A DNA stretch of 64,000 bases from CAYMPW01 sp964558505 (lineage in GTDB: Archaea; Thermoplasmatota; Thermoplasmata; Methanomassiliicoccales; Methanomethylophilaceae): the NCBI GenBank assembly GCA_964558505.1, contig CAZLEI010000003.1, positions 21,285 to 85,284 on the forward strand, written 5' to 3'. Below, one piece after another: positions 23,642 to 32,954 of this stretch. The first letter of the stretch is position 1; every line of letters begins with the position of its first letter. The notes beneath the pieces are model-generated. The model was not told the DNA's origin, did no database searches, and saw only the letters and a program-made list of their open reading frames with translations. The position numbers and the translations under genes were made by a program.

Positions 23642-25819
23642 TTATGCCAGCTCGCGTTTCACTATGTATAGTCCGCCTATTATCAGCAGGATTATGGCAA
23701 GTCCTCTGAAGAGGCCGGTATCGTTGAGCTGCAGTCCGGTGAGAGCGGATCCTGTGGCATTATTGCCGGTCGGCATTTCCGGTTCCACTGGTGTATCAGT
23801 ACCGGGTTCAGATGTGCCGGGTATAGTAGGCACGCTGGGATTCGTTTCAGGCTCGACGGGCTTTATGGGGTCCACAGGCTCGACCGGGTCCACAGGCTCG
23901 ACCGGGTCCACAGGCTCGACCGGGTCCACAGGATCTACGGGCTTCACGGGTTCTACGTATGCGCCGTAGGTGACATCATCTTCTTCACCGGGCGTTGCGG
24001 AATATACATTTCCGGAGGGCAGCACGATGCCTCCATAGTATGAACCCCATGGCACAGCCTCTTCCTTTCCCGAAGAGTATGTCTGACCGGCGCTGATGTT
24101 ACCCTTGCCGATCTTCACTTCACCCATGAAATTGAAGTTCTCTACTTTCACGTTCACTCCATCATCAGGCGAGCAGAATGCCGTGGTCCCGATGGTTTCG
24201 ACACTGCTGTTGTCGCCGAAGGTCACGACTCCGTTGAATTGGAAGAATGCAGAGTCGCCAATCGTCTTCACCGAAGACGGTATGTTCACGGCAGTGGCGG
24301 AGTTTCCCGCCCATTCGAAGGCCTTTGCCCCGATGGATGCGATCCCCTCGCCGATGGCGACGGTTGTGAGGCCCTTGCAGGCGTAGAACGCACTGTCTCC
24401 GATCGCACCCGTGCTGTTGATGACGACCTCTTTGAGCGAGGGGCAATATGAGAATGCCAACTCATCGATCGAGCTGACGGTCGCGGGTACGGTGATGCTC
24501 TCGATCCCGGTCCCCCTGAAGCACTGGGAAGGTATGGTGGCGATCCCGCTGCCGATTTCGACGCCGGTGATCCCGCTGCATCCTCTGAACGCATCGGATC
24601 CCAGGGATGTTACCGTGTCCGGGATGACCAGGGTTCCGGTGAGGCCCGTGCATCCGTTGAATGCACTGCCCTCGATCCTCTCGACGCTTCCGGGGATGGC
24701 TATCCCGGTGAGGCCCGTGCATCCGCTGAACGCGCTCCATCCGATCGACTTTACACTTTCGGGAACGACGACGCTCTGGACCGCAGTGTTGTTCATGAAT
24801 GCCTTGTTATCGATCCTCACGACTGAATATTCATCATCATCGATCGTTATCTTTTCTGGAATGGTCACATTCGCACTCAGGCCGTTGTAACCGACCACGA
24901 ACGCGGTGTAGTTCCAAGCATTCACCTTATACAGCAGACCGCACACCTGGTATGAGGTTATGAGATCTTTACCGTCTCCAGTGGTTGAGACGAGATATTC
25001 TTGCCCCGTAATCTTGGGGAACTTTATCGGGCCGTAAAAGGAACCCCATGCGCCATATGCGGCCTCTTCGATCTTCTCGCCGGTTTCGGATATGTAGCAA
25101 TCCTGTCCTTTGGCAACATTTCCGGGGCCCATCTCCACTTCATCAGCGAAGTTGAAGTTCTTCACATCGGAAGCACCCCTGAACGCCCCCCATTCTATGG
25201 TATGTATCTTGCTCCCATCTTCGAAGGTCACGATGCCCTTGAAAAACTGGAATGCAGAATCCTTTATCATCGTAACACTGGAAGGTATGGTGACCTTTGC
25301 GGAACTTCCGGCACTTTCGAATGCTCCATTTCCGATGATTGTTATGCCATCGCCGATGGTGATCTTGGTTATCCCCGTGCATCCATTGAATGCGTACGGT
25401 CCGATGGTTCCATTATCGTTTCCGGCGTACGCTATCGTGACTTCGGTGAGGCCCGTGCATCCGGCGAATACTCTTTCGCCGATGGTCTTGACACTGTCGG
25501 GCATTACGACGGTCTTCAGAGTCGTTACGTTTTTGAACACATGGTTATTGGGGCCGACGGCGGTGACACTGTACGTTTTACCTTCTACCGTAATCGTTGA
25601 GGGTATAACGAGGTCTTCGGGCAGCGTACCGCCATACCCATAGATCGCAGCCTCGCTGCCGTCTATCTTGTACTTCAAGGAGTACGAATCATATTCGACG
25701 GTAACATCGGAGGCTCCATCGTTTTCGGAACCCGTGACCGCGACCGCGGACAATGTCATCAGCATCGCTGACGCCAGTGCAATGAGGGCAATCATCCTTT
25801 TCGTTTCCATTGTGTACAT
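23642..25819 (-). CDS. BspA-like leucine-rich-repeat surface protein
   Basis: The 725-residue secreted protein has a signal peptide (ALIALASAMLMTLSAVAVTGS), two blocks of BspA-type LRR_5 repeats (units like VIPDTVTSLGSDAFRGCSGIT), a Pro-rich stalk with repeated VDPVEP near 640, and a C-terminal membrane anchor (LFRGLAIILLIIGGLYIVKRELA). The two LRR halves, separated near residue 290, look like an internal duplication. Such proteins mediate adhesion in gut and oral microbes. GGAG precedes the first ATG closely; an ATG three codons later is an alternative start. Confidence 0.88.
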   Translation of the reverse strand: MYTMETKRMIALIALASAMLMTLSAVAVTGSENDGASDVTVEYDSYSLKYKIDGSEAAIYGYGGTLPEDLVIPSTITVEGKTYSVTAVGPNNHVFKNVTTLKTVVMPDSVKTIGERVFAGCTGLTEVTIAYAGNDNGTIGPYAFNGCTGITKITIGDGITIIGNGAFESAGSSAKVTIPSSVTMIKDSAFQFFKGIVTFEDGSKIHTIEWGAFRGASDVKNFNFADEVEMGPGNVAKGQDCYISETGEKIEEAAYGAWGSFYGPIKFPKITGQEYLVSTTGDGKDLITSYQVCGLLYKVNAWNYTAFVVGYNGLSANVTIPEKITIDDDEYSVVRIDNKAFMNNTAVQSVVVPESVKSIGWSAFSGCTGLTGIAIPGSVERIEGSAFNGCTGLTGTLVIPDTVTSLGSDAFRGCSGITGVEIGSGIATIPSQCFRGTGIESITVPATVSSIDELAFSYCPSLKEVVINSTGAIGDSAFYACKGLTTVAIGEGIASIGAKAFEWAGNSATAVNIPSSVKTIGDSAFFQFNGVVTFGDNSSVETIGTTAFCSPDDGVNVKVENFNFMGEVKIGKGNISAGQTYSSGKEEAVPWGSYYGGIVLPSGNVYSATPGEEDDVTYGAYVEPVKPVDPVDPVEPVDPVEPVDPVEPVDPIKPVEPETNPSVPTIPGTSEPGTDTPVEPEMPTGNNATGSALTGLQLNDTGLFRGLAIILLIIGGLYIVKRELA
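23868..23939 (-). repeat. Four tandem 18-bp repeats encoding the Pro-rich stalk
   Basis: Units of 18 bp begin at 23868, 23886 and 23904 with identical sequence, then a diverged copy at 23922. On the minus strand they encode repeated VDPVEP. The near identity suggests recent slippage and length variation. Confidence 0.85.
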
Positions 25820-26088
25820 CTTCTCCTAAATCGTTTGATACATGTTCGTTTTAGCAGTATATAACGGAGTCAGTATGTACCTTAGGTTTTTTACTATCTT
25901 TCCTGAGATATTAATCACGATGCCTGATTGCATCTATCCGATTTTCGGATTGATTTTCGGACACAGTCCCGGGTGCAGTGCCCGGAACGATATGCGCCCC
26001 TCTGCCGCGTCGTGTCCAGATCCGTAGTGCGTGCGTTGCAGGGTCGCGGAGCGATATCGCTAAAAGCGGATGCGCCCTTCACACGGAC

Positions 26089-26838
26089 GTGAGCATACCT
26101 ACGGACCATCCAAGATACAGGTCTCTGATGACCAGGGAGCGCCTTGCGGAGATGGTGGACAGAGGGCTGGTCAATCCAACAGGCCTGATATCGCACGGGA
26201 GGGGGGAGGCATTCGATTACCTCATGGGCGAACGCACATCGCCGGCGGCCCTGGAGGCCGAACGTGCAGCCGCCGCATACCTCCGTAGGGCGGTGAACCC
26301 CGTGGTGTGCGTCAACGGGAATGCCGCCGCATTGGATCCGAAGAACCTCATAGCTCTAGCAGAGACGGTCTCTGCGAAGATGGAGGTCAACATATTCCAT
26401 CGCACCGAGGAGAGGATGGAGCTCCTGATATCATATCTGGAGGAGCAGGGGGCGAAGGGCGTGCTCGGGAGGAGTCCGGACGCAAGGATACCGGGCCTTA
26501 CGTCCGATCGTGCCCTCTGCACGCGCGAAGGCATATTCGATTCCGATGTCATCGTCGTCCCCATAGAGGACGGGGACCGGGCCGAGGCCTTGGTGGCCAT
26601 GGGGAAGGTGGTGATATCCATCGACCTCAATCCTCTGTCGCGCACATCCAGGACGGCCACCGTCCCCATTTCCGACGAGATGACGCGCGCGTTGGAGAAC
26701 ATCATCAGATTGTACAATGGGATGTCGGACTCCGAGGCCGACACAATAATAGCGGATTTCTCCAATACGGGGAACCGTGAAGCGGCTGTGAACGACATAT
26801 GCTCGTCATTGAAGGCCGAGTTTGAAAGGAGAGATTGA
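26089..26838 (+). CDS. 4-phosphopantoate-beta-alanine ligase (archaeal)
   Basis: The 249-residue protein matches the archaeal phosphopantothenate synthetase family: SIPTDHPRYRSLMTRERL at the start, then GLISHGRGEAFDYL, VNGNAAAL and ISIDLNPLSRTSRTA. It joins phosphopantoate and beta-alanine on the archaeal route to coenzyme A. I start it at GTG 26089, which fits the family; the longer frame to 25978 has no support. The spacer from 25820 holds the BspA promoter (TTATATA-like, about 25857-25863) and nothing else clear. Confidence 0.9.
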   Translation: MSIPTDHPRYRSLMTRERLAEMVDRGLVNPTGLISHGRGEAFDYLMGERTSPAALEAERAAAAYLRRAVNPVVCVNGNAAALDPKNLIALAETVSAKMEVNIFHRTEERMELLISYLEEQGAKGVLGRSPDARIPGLTSDRALCTREGIFDSDVIVVPIEDGDRAEALVAMGKVVISIDLNPLSRTSRTATVPISDEMTRALENIIRLYNGMSDSEADTIIADFSNTGNREAAVNDICSSLKAEFERRD

Positions 26839-26839
26839 C

Positions 26840-28081
26840 ATGGATCAGCAGCTTTTGGAGAAGGGAGTATTGAGATTGCATTGGGCAGAGGATCATATGC
26901 CGGTCCTGCAGGCCATAAGGGCACGTTTCAGGGAAGAGCAGCCGTTCAAAGGCCTCAAGGTCGGCATGGCGCTCCACACCGAGGCGAAGACCGGCATACT
27001 GGCGATCACGCTCGCCGAGGGCGGTGCGAGCATCCGCTTGGCGAGCTGCAATCCGCTGTCCACCGACGACTCCGTCGCACTGGCGCTGAGGGAGAAGTAC
27101 GGCATGGACGTGTACGCCAAGAAGGGCGAGACCCAAGAGGAGTACTACAACAATCTGAACAGCGTCCTCAACATGGCGCCCGATTACATAGTCGATGACG
27201 GTGCAGACCTCATAGCCATGGTCCACAAATCCCGTCGCGATGTGCTTCCGAACATAAAAGGGGCGAACGAGGAGACGACGACCGGGGTGATGCGCCTCAG
27301 GTCCATGGCCGCAGACGGGGCATTGGAGTTCCCGGTCATCGCCGTGAACGATGCCCACATGAAGTACCTCTTCGACAACCGCTACGGCACGGGGCAGTCG
27401 GCATTCGACGGATGGATGAACGCCACCAATCTCATGGTTTCGGGAAAGCGCCTGATCGTCGCAGGTTACGGATGGTGCGGCAAAGGGGTGGCCATGCGCG
27501 CGAAAGGCCTGGGCGCCAGTGTCATCGTGACAGAGGTCGATCCGATCAAAGCGCTGGAGGCCAAGATGGACGGGTTCGAGGTCATGAGGATGGAGGAAGC
27601 CGTCCGCATGGCGGACATAGTCATCACCGTGACCGGTTGCAAGGATGCCGTGGATGACAGGGCGCTCGCTGTTGCGAAAGACGGCTGCGTCTTCGGCAAC
27701 GTCGGTCATTTCGACAACGAGATCTCGAAGGTGGCGCTGCTGAGGCAGTCCGTATCGTCCGCCCGCGTCCGCGAGTCCGTCGACGAGTACAGGATGAGGG
27801 ACGGGAGGAAGCTCTATCTCATAGCTGACGGGCGCCTGATGAACCTGGCGGCCGGTCAGGGCCATCCTGCGGAGATCATGGACATGAGCTTCGCGATACA
27901 GGCCCTCGGCCTCGAGTACCTCGTTAAGAACCACGAATCCCTGGGCAAGGGGGTGCACGTCGTCCCCGCGGAGATGGATGTCGAGGTTGCCAAGATGAAG
28001 CTGGCCTCCATGGGGGTAACCATCGACACCCTCACCGAGGATCAGAAGGACTATGTGACCGGCTGGGAGGAAGGAACTTGA
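26840..28081 (+). CDS. ahcY: S-adenosylhomocysteine hydrolase (or S-inosylhomocysteine hydrolase)
   Basis: The 413-residue protein begins MDQQLLEKGVLRLHWAEDHM. It has the substrate-site region NDAHMKYLFDNRYGTGQS and the NAD-binding VAGYGWCGKGVAMRAKGLGA. It hydrolyses SAH to homocysteine and adenosine; in some methanogens the homologue prefers S-inosylhomocysteine, which cannot be excluded here. GAAAGGAGAG precedes the ATG, just after the pantothenate gene. Its stop overlaps a kinase start. Confidence 0.93.
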   Translation: MDQQLLEKGVLRLHWAEDHMPVLQAIRARFREEQPFKGLKVGMALHTEAKTGILAITLAEGGASIRLASCNPLSTDDSVALALREKYGMDVYAKKGETQEEYYNNLNSVLNMAPDYIVDDGADLIAMVHKSRRDVLPNIKGANEETTTGVMRLRSMAADGALEFPVIAVNDAHMKYLFDNRYGTGQSAFDGWMNATNLMVSGKRLIVAGYGWCGKGVAMRAKGLGASVIVTEVDPIKALEAKMDGFEVMRMEEAVRMADIVITVTGCKDAVDDRALAVAKDGCVFGNVGHFDNEISKVALLRQSVSSARVRESVDEYRMRDGRKLYLIADGRLMNLAAGQGHPAEIMDMSFAIQALGLEYLVKNHESLGKGVHVVPAEMDVEVAKMKLASMGVTIDTLTEDQKDYVTGWEEGT

Positions 28082-28995
28082 AGCCATTCCTGTCCGTCTA
28101 CGGGCACGTGTCCATCGATCAGATACTCTCGGTAACGGATTTCCCGGAGCTGAACCATACCGCGGACATCGTCCGCAAGGACACGCGCCTCGGCGGGACC
28201 GGCACGAACATAGCCGCGCGCGCGGCGGCCCTCGGCGTTCCCACTGCGATATGCGCGTTCGTCGGGATGGACTTCCCTCAGATGTACGAGGACCGCATGA
28301 GGGCCCGCGGGCTCATCATGGACGAGTTCGTCCGTGTGGAGGATTTCGAGACCTCGCAGGCCATAGTGGTGAACGACAAAGCGCTCGATCAGAAGGTCCT
28401 GTTCTACCAGGGGCCTCAGGGGCATGCGACGCAGCTCAAGAAGTACCTGACATCCAACGCGAGGAACTCGGATTACGTCCATTTCTGCACCGGAGAACCG
28501 GAGTACTACATCACGATCATGAACATGATCGACATGCTGGGCAACAAGATAGCCGTGGATCCAGCCCAGGAGATCTACAAGGCATGGGACGGGGACACCT
28601 TCAAAAGGGCCCTGAACCTCTCTGATTACCTGTTCTGCAATCAGCACGAGGAACCGTATGTGAGGAAGTTCACCGGCGTCAGCGACCTGTCCGAGCTCAA
28701 GAAGGAGATGGTCGTGTGCACGAAGGGCGCCGCGGGCAGCGCGGTGTACATCGACGGCGAGAAGCGCGAGATACCTGCGGTGAAGCCTGCGCGCGTGCGC
28801 GACTGCACAGGCGCCGGGGATGCGTACAGGGCAGGATTCTATGCCGGCCTGTACACCAAGCACTCTGTTCCGGAGTCGTTGGTGATAGCATCCGCATCCG
28901 CATCCTTCGCAGTGGAGGACGTGGGCGCGCTGACCAACATCCCGTCCTTCGACGCAGTCATGGGCCGTGCCGAGCCGTATCTGAGGGACTTATGA
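28078..28995 (+). CDS. PfkB-family kinase, possibly adenosine kinase
   Basis: The 305-residue ribokinase-like protein has GGTGTNIAARAAALG near 41 and the catalytic/anion-hole motif GAGDAYRAGF with its Asp near 244. It starts with TTG overlapping the ahcY stop, preceded by GGAGGAAGG. PfkB kinases act on sugars or nucleosides. Tight coupling with SAH hydrolase upstream and an AMP-kinase-like gene downstream makes adenosine (or inosine/cytidine) the likeliest substrate; that is inference. Confidence 0.8.
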   Translation: MKPFLSVYGHVSIDQILSVTDFPELNHTADIVRKDTRLGGTGTNIAARAAALGVPTAICAFVGMDFPQMYEDRMRARGLIMDEFVRVEDFETSQAIVVNDKALDQKVLFYQGPQGHATQLKKYLTSNARNSDYVHFCTGEPEYYITIMNMIDMLGNKIAVDPAQEIYKAWDGDTFKRALNLSDYLFCNQHEEPYVRKFTGVSDLSELKKEMVVCTKGAAGSAVYIDGEKREIPAVKPARVRDCTGAGDAYRAGFYAGLYTKHSVPESLVIASASASFAVEDVGALTNIPSFDAVMGRAEPYLRDL

Positions 28996-29528
28996 GGACG
29001 GTCGTCTCCATCACCGGGACCCCGGGCACCGGGAAGACCACGGTGGCGGGCCTTCTGCGCGACAAGGGCTATGACGTCATCGATCTGACGGCGTACATAA
29101 AGGAGCACGGCCTCCTCGACGAGTACGATGCGGACATGGGGTCGTACGATGTGGACACCACAAGGCTGGCCGAAGCACTGGACAGGGACCTCAAGACCGA
29201 GGGGCTGGTATTCATCGAGGGGCATCTGGCTCATTTTGTTCCATCTGATATCGTCATAGTGCTAAGATGCCACCCTGCCGTCCTGAACGAGCGGTTGTCG
29301 TCCCGCGGGTACGCGCCGGCCAAGGTCCTGGAGAATGTACAGGCAGAGGTCTTGGACGTGATACTTTGCGAATCCTCCGAGGCGGGCGTACCGGTGTACG
29401 AGCTGGACAGCACCTCGTCGGATGCCTGTCAGGTGGCGGAAGCCATCGAAGGGATTATCCGCGGGGAGGAAGATAGGCATCTTCCCGGGAGCGTCAGCTG
29501 GGGAGAGGAGATGGACAGATGGTTCTAG
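28992..29528 (+). CDS. AK6/Fap7-type putative adenylate kinase
   Basis: The 178-residue P-loop kinase has GTPGTGKTT at 9-17 and the family's HLAHFVPSDIVIVLRCHP region and LSSRGYAPAKVLENVQAE. AK6 proteins phosphorylate AMP and assist small-subunit maturation with uS11. The start overlaps the previous stop (ATGA), and the end overlaps the next gene by 10 nt. It ends in TAG, the only protein-gene stop of that type I found in the window; read-through would add six residues (TRRGPR) after the suppressed codon. Confidence 0.87.
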   Translation: MRTVVSITGTPGTGKTTVAGLLRDKGYDVIDLTAYIKEHGLLDEYDADMGSYDVDTTRLAEALDRDLKTEGLVFIEGHLAHFVPSDIVIVLRCHPAVLNERLSSRGYAPAKVLENVQAEVLDVILCESSEAGVPVYELDSTSSDACQVAEAIEGIIRGEEDRHLPGSVSWGEEMDRWF

Positions 29529-30160
29529 ACTCGCAGAGGTCCAAGGTAGATTTCGCACTCACGCCTGTGGCACGCAGGCTCATAAACGTGAACCCGAACA
29601 CGATATCGTGGATCGGGCTGATATTGGCCTTCGTCTCCGGACTGCTGTTCTATTTCAGCTTCCAGTATCAATACCTCCTGATAGTCGGTGCATTGGTCGT
29701 CCTGCTGTCCGGGTATTTCGATGCCCTCGACGGGAAGGTGGCCAAGCTTTCGGGCAAAGCGTCTTCCAAGGGCGATTATCTGGACCATGTGTTCGACAGG
29801 TACGCGGATGTGTTCATGATCGGCGGAGTCGCCGTGAGCGCCTGGTGCAATCCGTACCTGGGTATGCTGGCACTGGTGGGTGTGCTCCTGACGTCGTACA
29901 TGGGCACACAAGCGCAGGCGGTCGGAGCACCGCGCCTTTACGCAGGGATACTCGGACGTGCGGACCGCGTGGTCCTCAGCACGCTGTTTCCTCTGATACA
30001 GTTCGTCATGATCGCAGTCGGGTTCGGATCCTTCCAGATAGCAGGATTCGACATAACCTGGATGGAGATCATGATGATCTACTTCGCCGTCGTCGGAAAC
30101 CTTACGGCGATCCAGAGGGGGATAATAACCTGGCGCAACATGTCCAAGGGTCAGGACTGA
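29519..30160 (+). CDS. Archaetidylinositol phosphate synthase-like CDP-alcohol phosphotransferase
   Basis: The 213-residue membrane protein has about six helices and the CDP-alcohol phosphotransferase motif, with its aspartates at DALDGKVAK and, 11 residues on, DYLDHVFDRYAD. It most resembles the archaeal enzymes that join CDP-archaeol and inositol phosphate. It acts in ether-lipid head-group synthesis at the membrane. Its 3' end overlaps convergent priL by 10 nt. Confidence 0.87.
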   Translation: MVLDSQRSKVDFALTPVARRLINVNPNTISWIGLILAFVSGLLFYFSFQYQYLLIVGALVVLLSGYFDALDGKVAKLSGKASSKGDYLDHVFDRYADVFMIGGVAVSAWCNPYLGMLALVGVLLTSYMGTQAQAVGAPRLYAGILGRADRVVLSTLFPLIQFVMIAVGFGSFQIAGFDITWMEIMMIYFAVVGNLTAIQRGIITWRNMSKGQD

Positions 30161-31197
30161 CCGTCCCGATCCCTGGGCGTCAGGTTCCCTGATTTTATGC
30201 GGTAATAGTACAGCGGATGGTTCATCTTCTCGCTGTTGCATAGCGCATCAGGGTCGAAGCATATGCCGTTCGTCTTCATGGTGGAGCACTCCGGAGGCGT
30301 GTATCCGTCGGTTCCGGACAGCTCGCCTGTTATGTGCTTGATCTGGTAGATCGATTTCGATTCGTCGAAATCCGGAGATTGTGCGAATAGCGCAAGGATC
30401 CCCTCGGAATCCATGCCCAGGGTGTGCAGGAACGACACCAGCGCGAACCTGGCGCTGTGCGGCAGGTTCATCCCGTTCTGGGCGTTTGCAAGGATCGTGC
30501 GCATGCACGGCGGCATGAACTCTAGATTTATTGCCCCGCCTCCTGTCGGGCTGTAGCGGTTCTTCATCTCGTTCAGGAGGATCGATACATGGTCGACGGT
30601 CGGTTTCAGTATTGCGGCATATTCGTCCGGCACGTTCAGCGGAAGCTCAGATTCTATGCGATCCTGGAGGGCGTTCTGCAGCAGCCTGTCGAATTTCTCA
30701 TGGGGCAGATGCACGTACCCGCTCCTGAGCTCCGAGTTCACGAGCTTCCAATCGGTGCTCTTGATCCTCGAGGAGAAACGCAGGTAGTCTCCGAAGTGCA
30801 TCCTGAGGTCCCCTTCGGCATCGACGGTGGCCTTCACTCCCAGTTCCCGGGAGACATCTATGGCAGAGGCCGAGGGCTCTTCGCCCAGGAGGCGGTTCAT
30901 GCGCACAGATTCCGCGAGAGCGTACCTCTTGGTCAGGAAACGGTCGTTCACGCAGGAGACTATCATCCTCGCATAAGGGTAGGACATGACCTCCATGAGC
31001 CTGTCGTACTCGTTCATCAGCGGGGTGTACCCCACTTCCGAGTTGTCGATGGTGTCCTCGATCCTCTTGATCCCGCGCCTGCGTGCATCCTCATAGGATG
31101 GCGACGTCATCAGGGATTCCAGATCCGCATCGTTGGCCTCGGCGAAAGCGGCCGAGTCCCTTAGGAATGGGAAGCGTGCGACACGGAGTGAGTCCAT
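30151..31197 (-). CDS. priL: DNA primase large subunit PriL
   Basis: The 348-residue protein has the PriL N-terminal helical domain (SLRVARFPFL) and the C-terminal [4Fe-4S] domain with cysteines C231, C304, C313 and C320, in the usual spacing (MPPCMRTIL, PPECSTMKTNGIC). PriL supports primer synthesis by the catalytic subunit PriS, which is not in the window. It follows the radical SAM gene on the minus strand after 32 nt. Confidence 0.92.
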   Translation of the reverse strand: MDSLRVARFPFLRDSAAFAEANDADLESLMTSPSYEDARRRGIKRIEDTIDNSEVGYTPLMNEYDRLMEVMSYPYARMIVSCVNDRFLTKRYALAESVRMNRLLGEEPSASAIDVSRELGVKATVDAEGDLRMHFGDYLRFSSRIKSTDWKLVNSELRSGYVHLPHEKFDRLLQNALQDRIESELPLNVPDEYAAILKPTVDHVSILLNEMKNRYSPTGGGAINLEFMPPCMRTILANAQNGMNLPHSARFALVSFLHTLGMDSEGILALFAQSPDFDESKSIYQIKHITGELSGTDGYTPPECSTMKTNGICFDPDALCNSEKMNHPLYYYRIKSGNLTPRDRDGQS

Positions 31198-31229
31198 GGC
31201 ATATGTGATGAGGTGGCCCGATAAAACGA

Positions 31230-32843
31230 TTATCTATCGAACGACAGGAACTGCCTGAGCGATTCGGAGAACGCATCGTCCTTCATGCGCTCGGAGAATT
31301 CATCGAACGTCGCATACGGACGGTACCTCACGATCGTGGCGGCCCGCTTCTTCCCGACGCCGGGCAGTGCGGATATCGCGGACATCGGAGCACGGTTCAC
31401 TGGGAACGGGTACTCGATCCCGGTTATGGAACGGAAGCCCCATCCTATGACCGCAAGATCGTGGAATGTCCCCGGGTCCATATGGTACGGTATGCCGACC
31501 AGCAGGGGATACGTGCCGATCTGGCGTCCGAATGTCAATGCACCGTCGTTGATCTCCATGAACACGTCTTTGAGCACAGTGCCGTACGGGGCGACCCTTT
31601 CGAGCATGGTCCTGTCTATCTCCTCCCTCACAGTCTCCTTGAATCCTTTGAACACGACAGGGTCCACATGAGCGCGGTATTCGCGTCTTATCGGCATGAC
31701 CTGCCTGATGTTGATGCGCCTCACCATCAGACCCTCGTCTCTGACCTTCCTCAGGAATTCCAAGTCCGCATCATAGGTCGAATGCGTTTCACCGTCCAGT
31801 CCTGCGATGAAGTTGAGGCCAGGCAGGAGTTTCGGCATGCCGTTGCCTCCTCTCCCGGATCCGATGCGGTTTATGAGCCTCACGGCATCCATGGTCTGAT
31901 CGGGGGTGCTGTTGAGGTTGTTCTCCGTTATCACGGTGGGATCCGCCGTCTCCATGCCGAGTGCCAGCACATTTCCGGGCGTGCAGCAGTCCGTTATTAT
32001 CCCGAGTATCTCCTCAGCCTCGTCGGGATATGATGAGATGACGGCAGGATTCGCATTGTCGACGTGAAGGACGTCGAATCCGAGGTCGCGCAGGCCCTCG
32101 AAAAGTGTTCTGACCGCCGAAGGGTTCGGCCTCGGCACGGGCGAGTCGGGATCGGAGCCGTATGATACGATGCAGGTCTGCCCGCCCACCCGGAGATTCC
32201 TGACGCCCAGTCCCCTGAGCACTGCCGCTTCGGCGAGCACATCGTCCGGTGCCCTCATGAGCGGCCTTCCCTTCAGAGGCTCTATGCAGTAGGAGCATCC
32301 GCCCGTGGACCATCTGTGACAGCCGCGGAACGTCTCCACCTCGGCCACCAGGGGCTCCGGGAAATCCGGATGCTGGGTCACTATCGATGCGCCCAGTAGC
32401 ATCCATCTGTTCCATTCTTCCAGGGTCCTGAGCCTTTCGCCCACTTCAAGTCCGGACATGCCGTCGTAGAGCGATGCGGCCAGATCCCTCTTGATGGAGA
32501 AATCGAATCCCGATGACGCATCGGAATCGGCGGCGGACCCGCCGACGAGCTTCCATCCGTGCAGTCTCGGCACCAGGGCCTTAAGCTCTTTCACGGACAT
32601 GGGCATCGAGCGTATGTACTTCCCCGGGACAGTGTTCCCGGACAGGACGACGCTGACATCGGCCTTCGGCACATCGCATCCTTTGCGGATGCTGTCGACC
32701 GTGATGTACTTGACTTCGGCCCCGGCGTCCATGGCCGCGCCCGCCACCGCCCGCACCATGGGCGAGATGTACGGCGGCACGCCCAACGCAGCGGGGTCGT
32801 CGATATAGCCGTCTATGAGGACGACGGTGATTCCGGAGGCCAT
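31230..32843 (-). CDS. Radical SAM protein with C-terminal helix-hairpin-helix (COG1031)
   Basis: The 537-residue protein has cluster cysteines C175, C183 and C186 (C-x7-C-x2-C, CHRWSTGGCSYC), a spacing particular to this archaeal family. A cobalamin-binding-like Rossmann region precedes them, and a HhH DNA/RNA-binding unit ends the protein (SALPGVGKKRAATIVRY). Family function is unknown; RNA or protein modification is plausible. A TATA element 18-30 nt before the ATG predicts a leaderless mRNA. priL lies downstream on the same strand. Confidence 0.87.
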   Translation of the reverse strand: MASGITVVLIDGYIDDPAALGVPPYISPMVRAVAGAAMDAGAEVKYITVDSIRKGCDVPKADVSVVLSGNTVPGKYIRSMPMSVKELKALVPRLHGWKLVGGSAADSDASSGFDFSIKRDLAASLYDGMSGLEVGERLRTLEEWNRWMLLGASIVTQHPDFPEPLVAEVETFRGCHRWSTGGCSYCIEPLKGRPLMRAPDDVLAEAAVLRGLGVRNLRVGGQTCIVSYGSDPDSPVPRPNPSAVRTLFEGLRDLGFDVLHVDNANPAVISSYPDEAEEILGIITDCCTPGNVLALGMETADPTVITENNLNSTPDQTMDAVRLINRIGSGRGGNGMPKLLPGLNFIAGLDGETHSTYDADLEFLRKVRDEGLMVRRINIRQVMPIRREYRAHVDPVVFKGFKETVREEIDRTMLERVAPYGTVLKDVFMEINDGALTFGRQIGTYPLLVGIPYHMDPGTFHDLAVIGWGFRSITGIEYPFPVNRAPMSAISALPGVGKKRAATIVRYRPYATFDEFSERMKDDAFSESLRQFLSFDR

Positions 32844-32860
32844 GGGTCCTCGAAAGAAAC

Positions 32861-32873
32861 TATATATTTATAT
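32861..32873. promoter_or_regulatory. TATA box in the divergent radical SAM / malic enzyme spacer
   Basis: TATATATTTATAT ends 18 nt from the radical SAM ATG on the minus strand. It could also act for the plus strand with a leader of about 55 nt. Confidence 0.6.
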
Positions 32874-32911
32874 CATTAGCCTGTTCTATAGTGCTGAATC
32901 CCACAGTATCA

Positions 32912-32926
32912 CTACGAATTTCGTAG
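32912..32926. promoter_or_regulatory. Perfect inverted repeat upstream of the malic enzyme
   Basis: CTACGA, ATT and TCGTAG form a perfect 6-bp dyad 29 nt before the malic enzyme ATG. It lies after the likely transcription start and so could be a repressor operator or an mRNA hairpin. Confidence 0.45.
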
Positions 32927-32954
32927 AAAATCAGTGGAAAAAAGAGGATTTACA

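Noticed and set aside
23868..23939. Short regular repeats as a CRISPR array
   Set aside because: The 18-bp units are directly adjacent without spacers, are in frame, and encode the Pro-rich stalk of a surface protein.
26089..26128. Start of the phosphopantothenate synthetase at an internal ATG (26128)
   Set aside because: The conserved DHPRY motif lies before that ATG, so the GTG at 26089 fits better.
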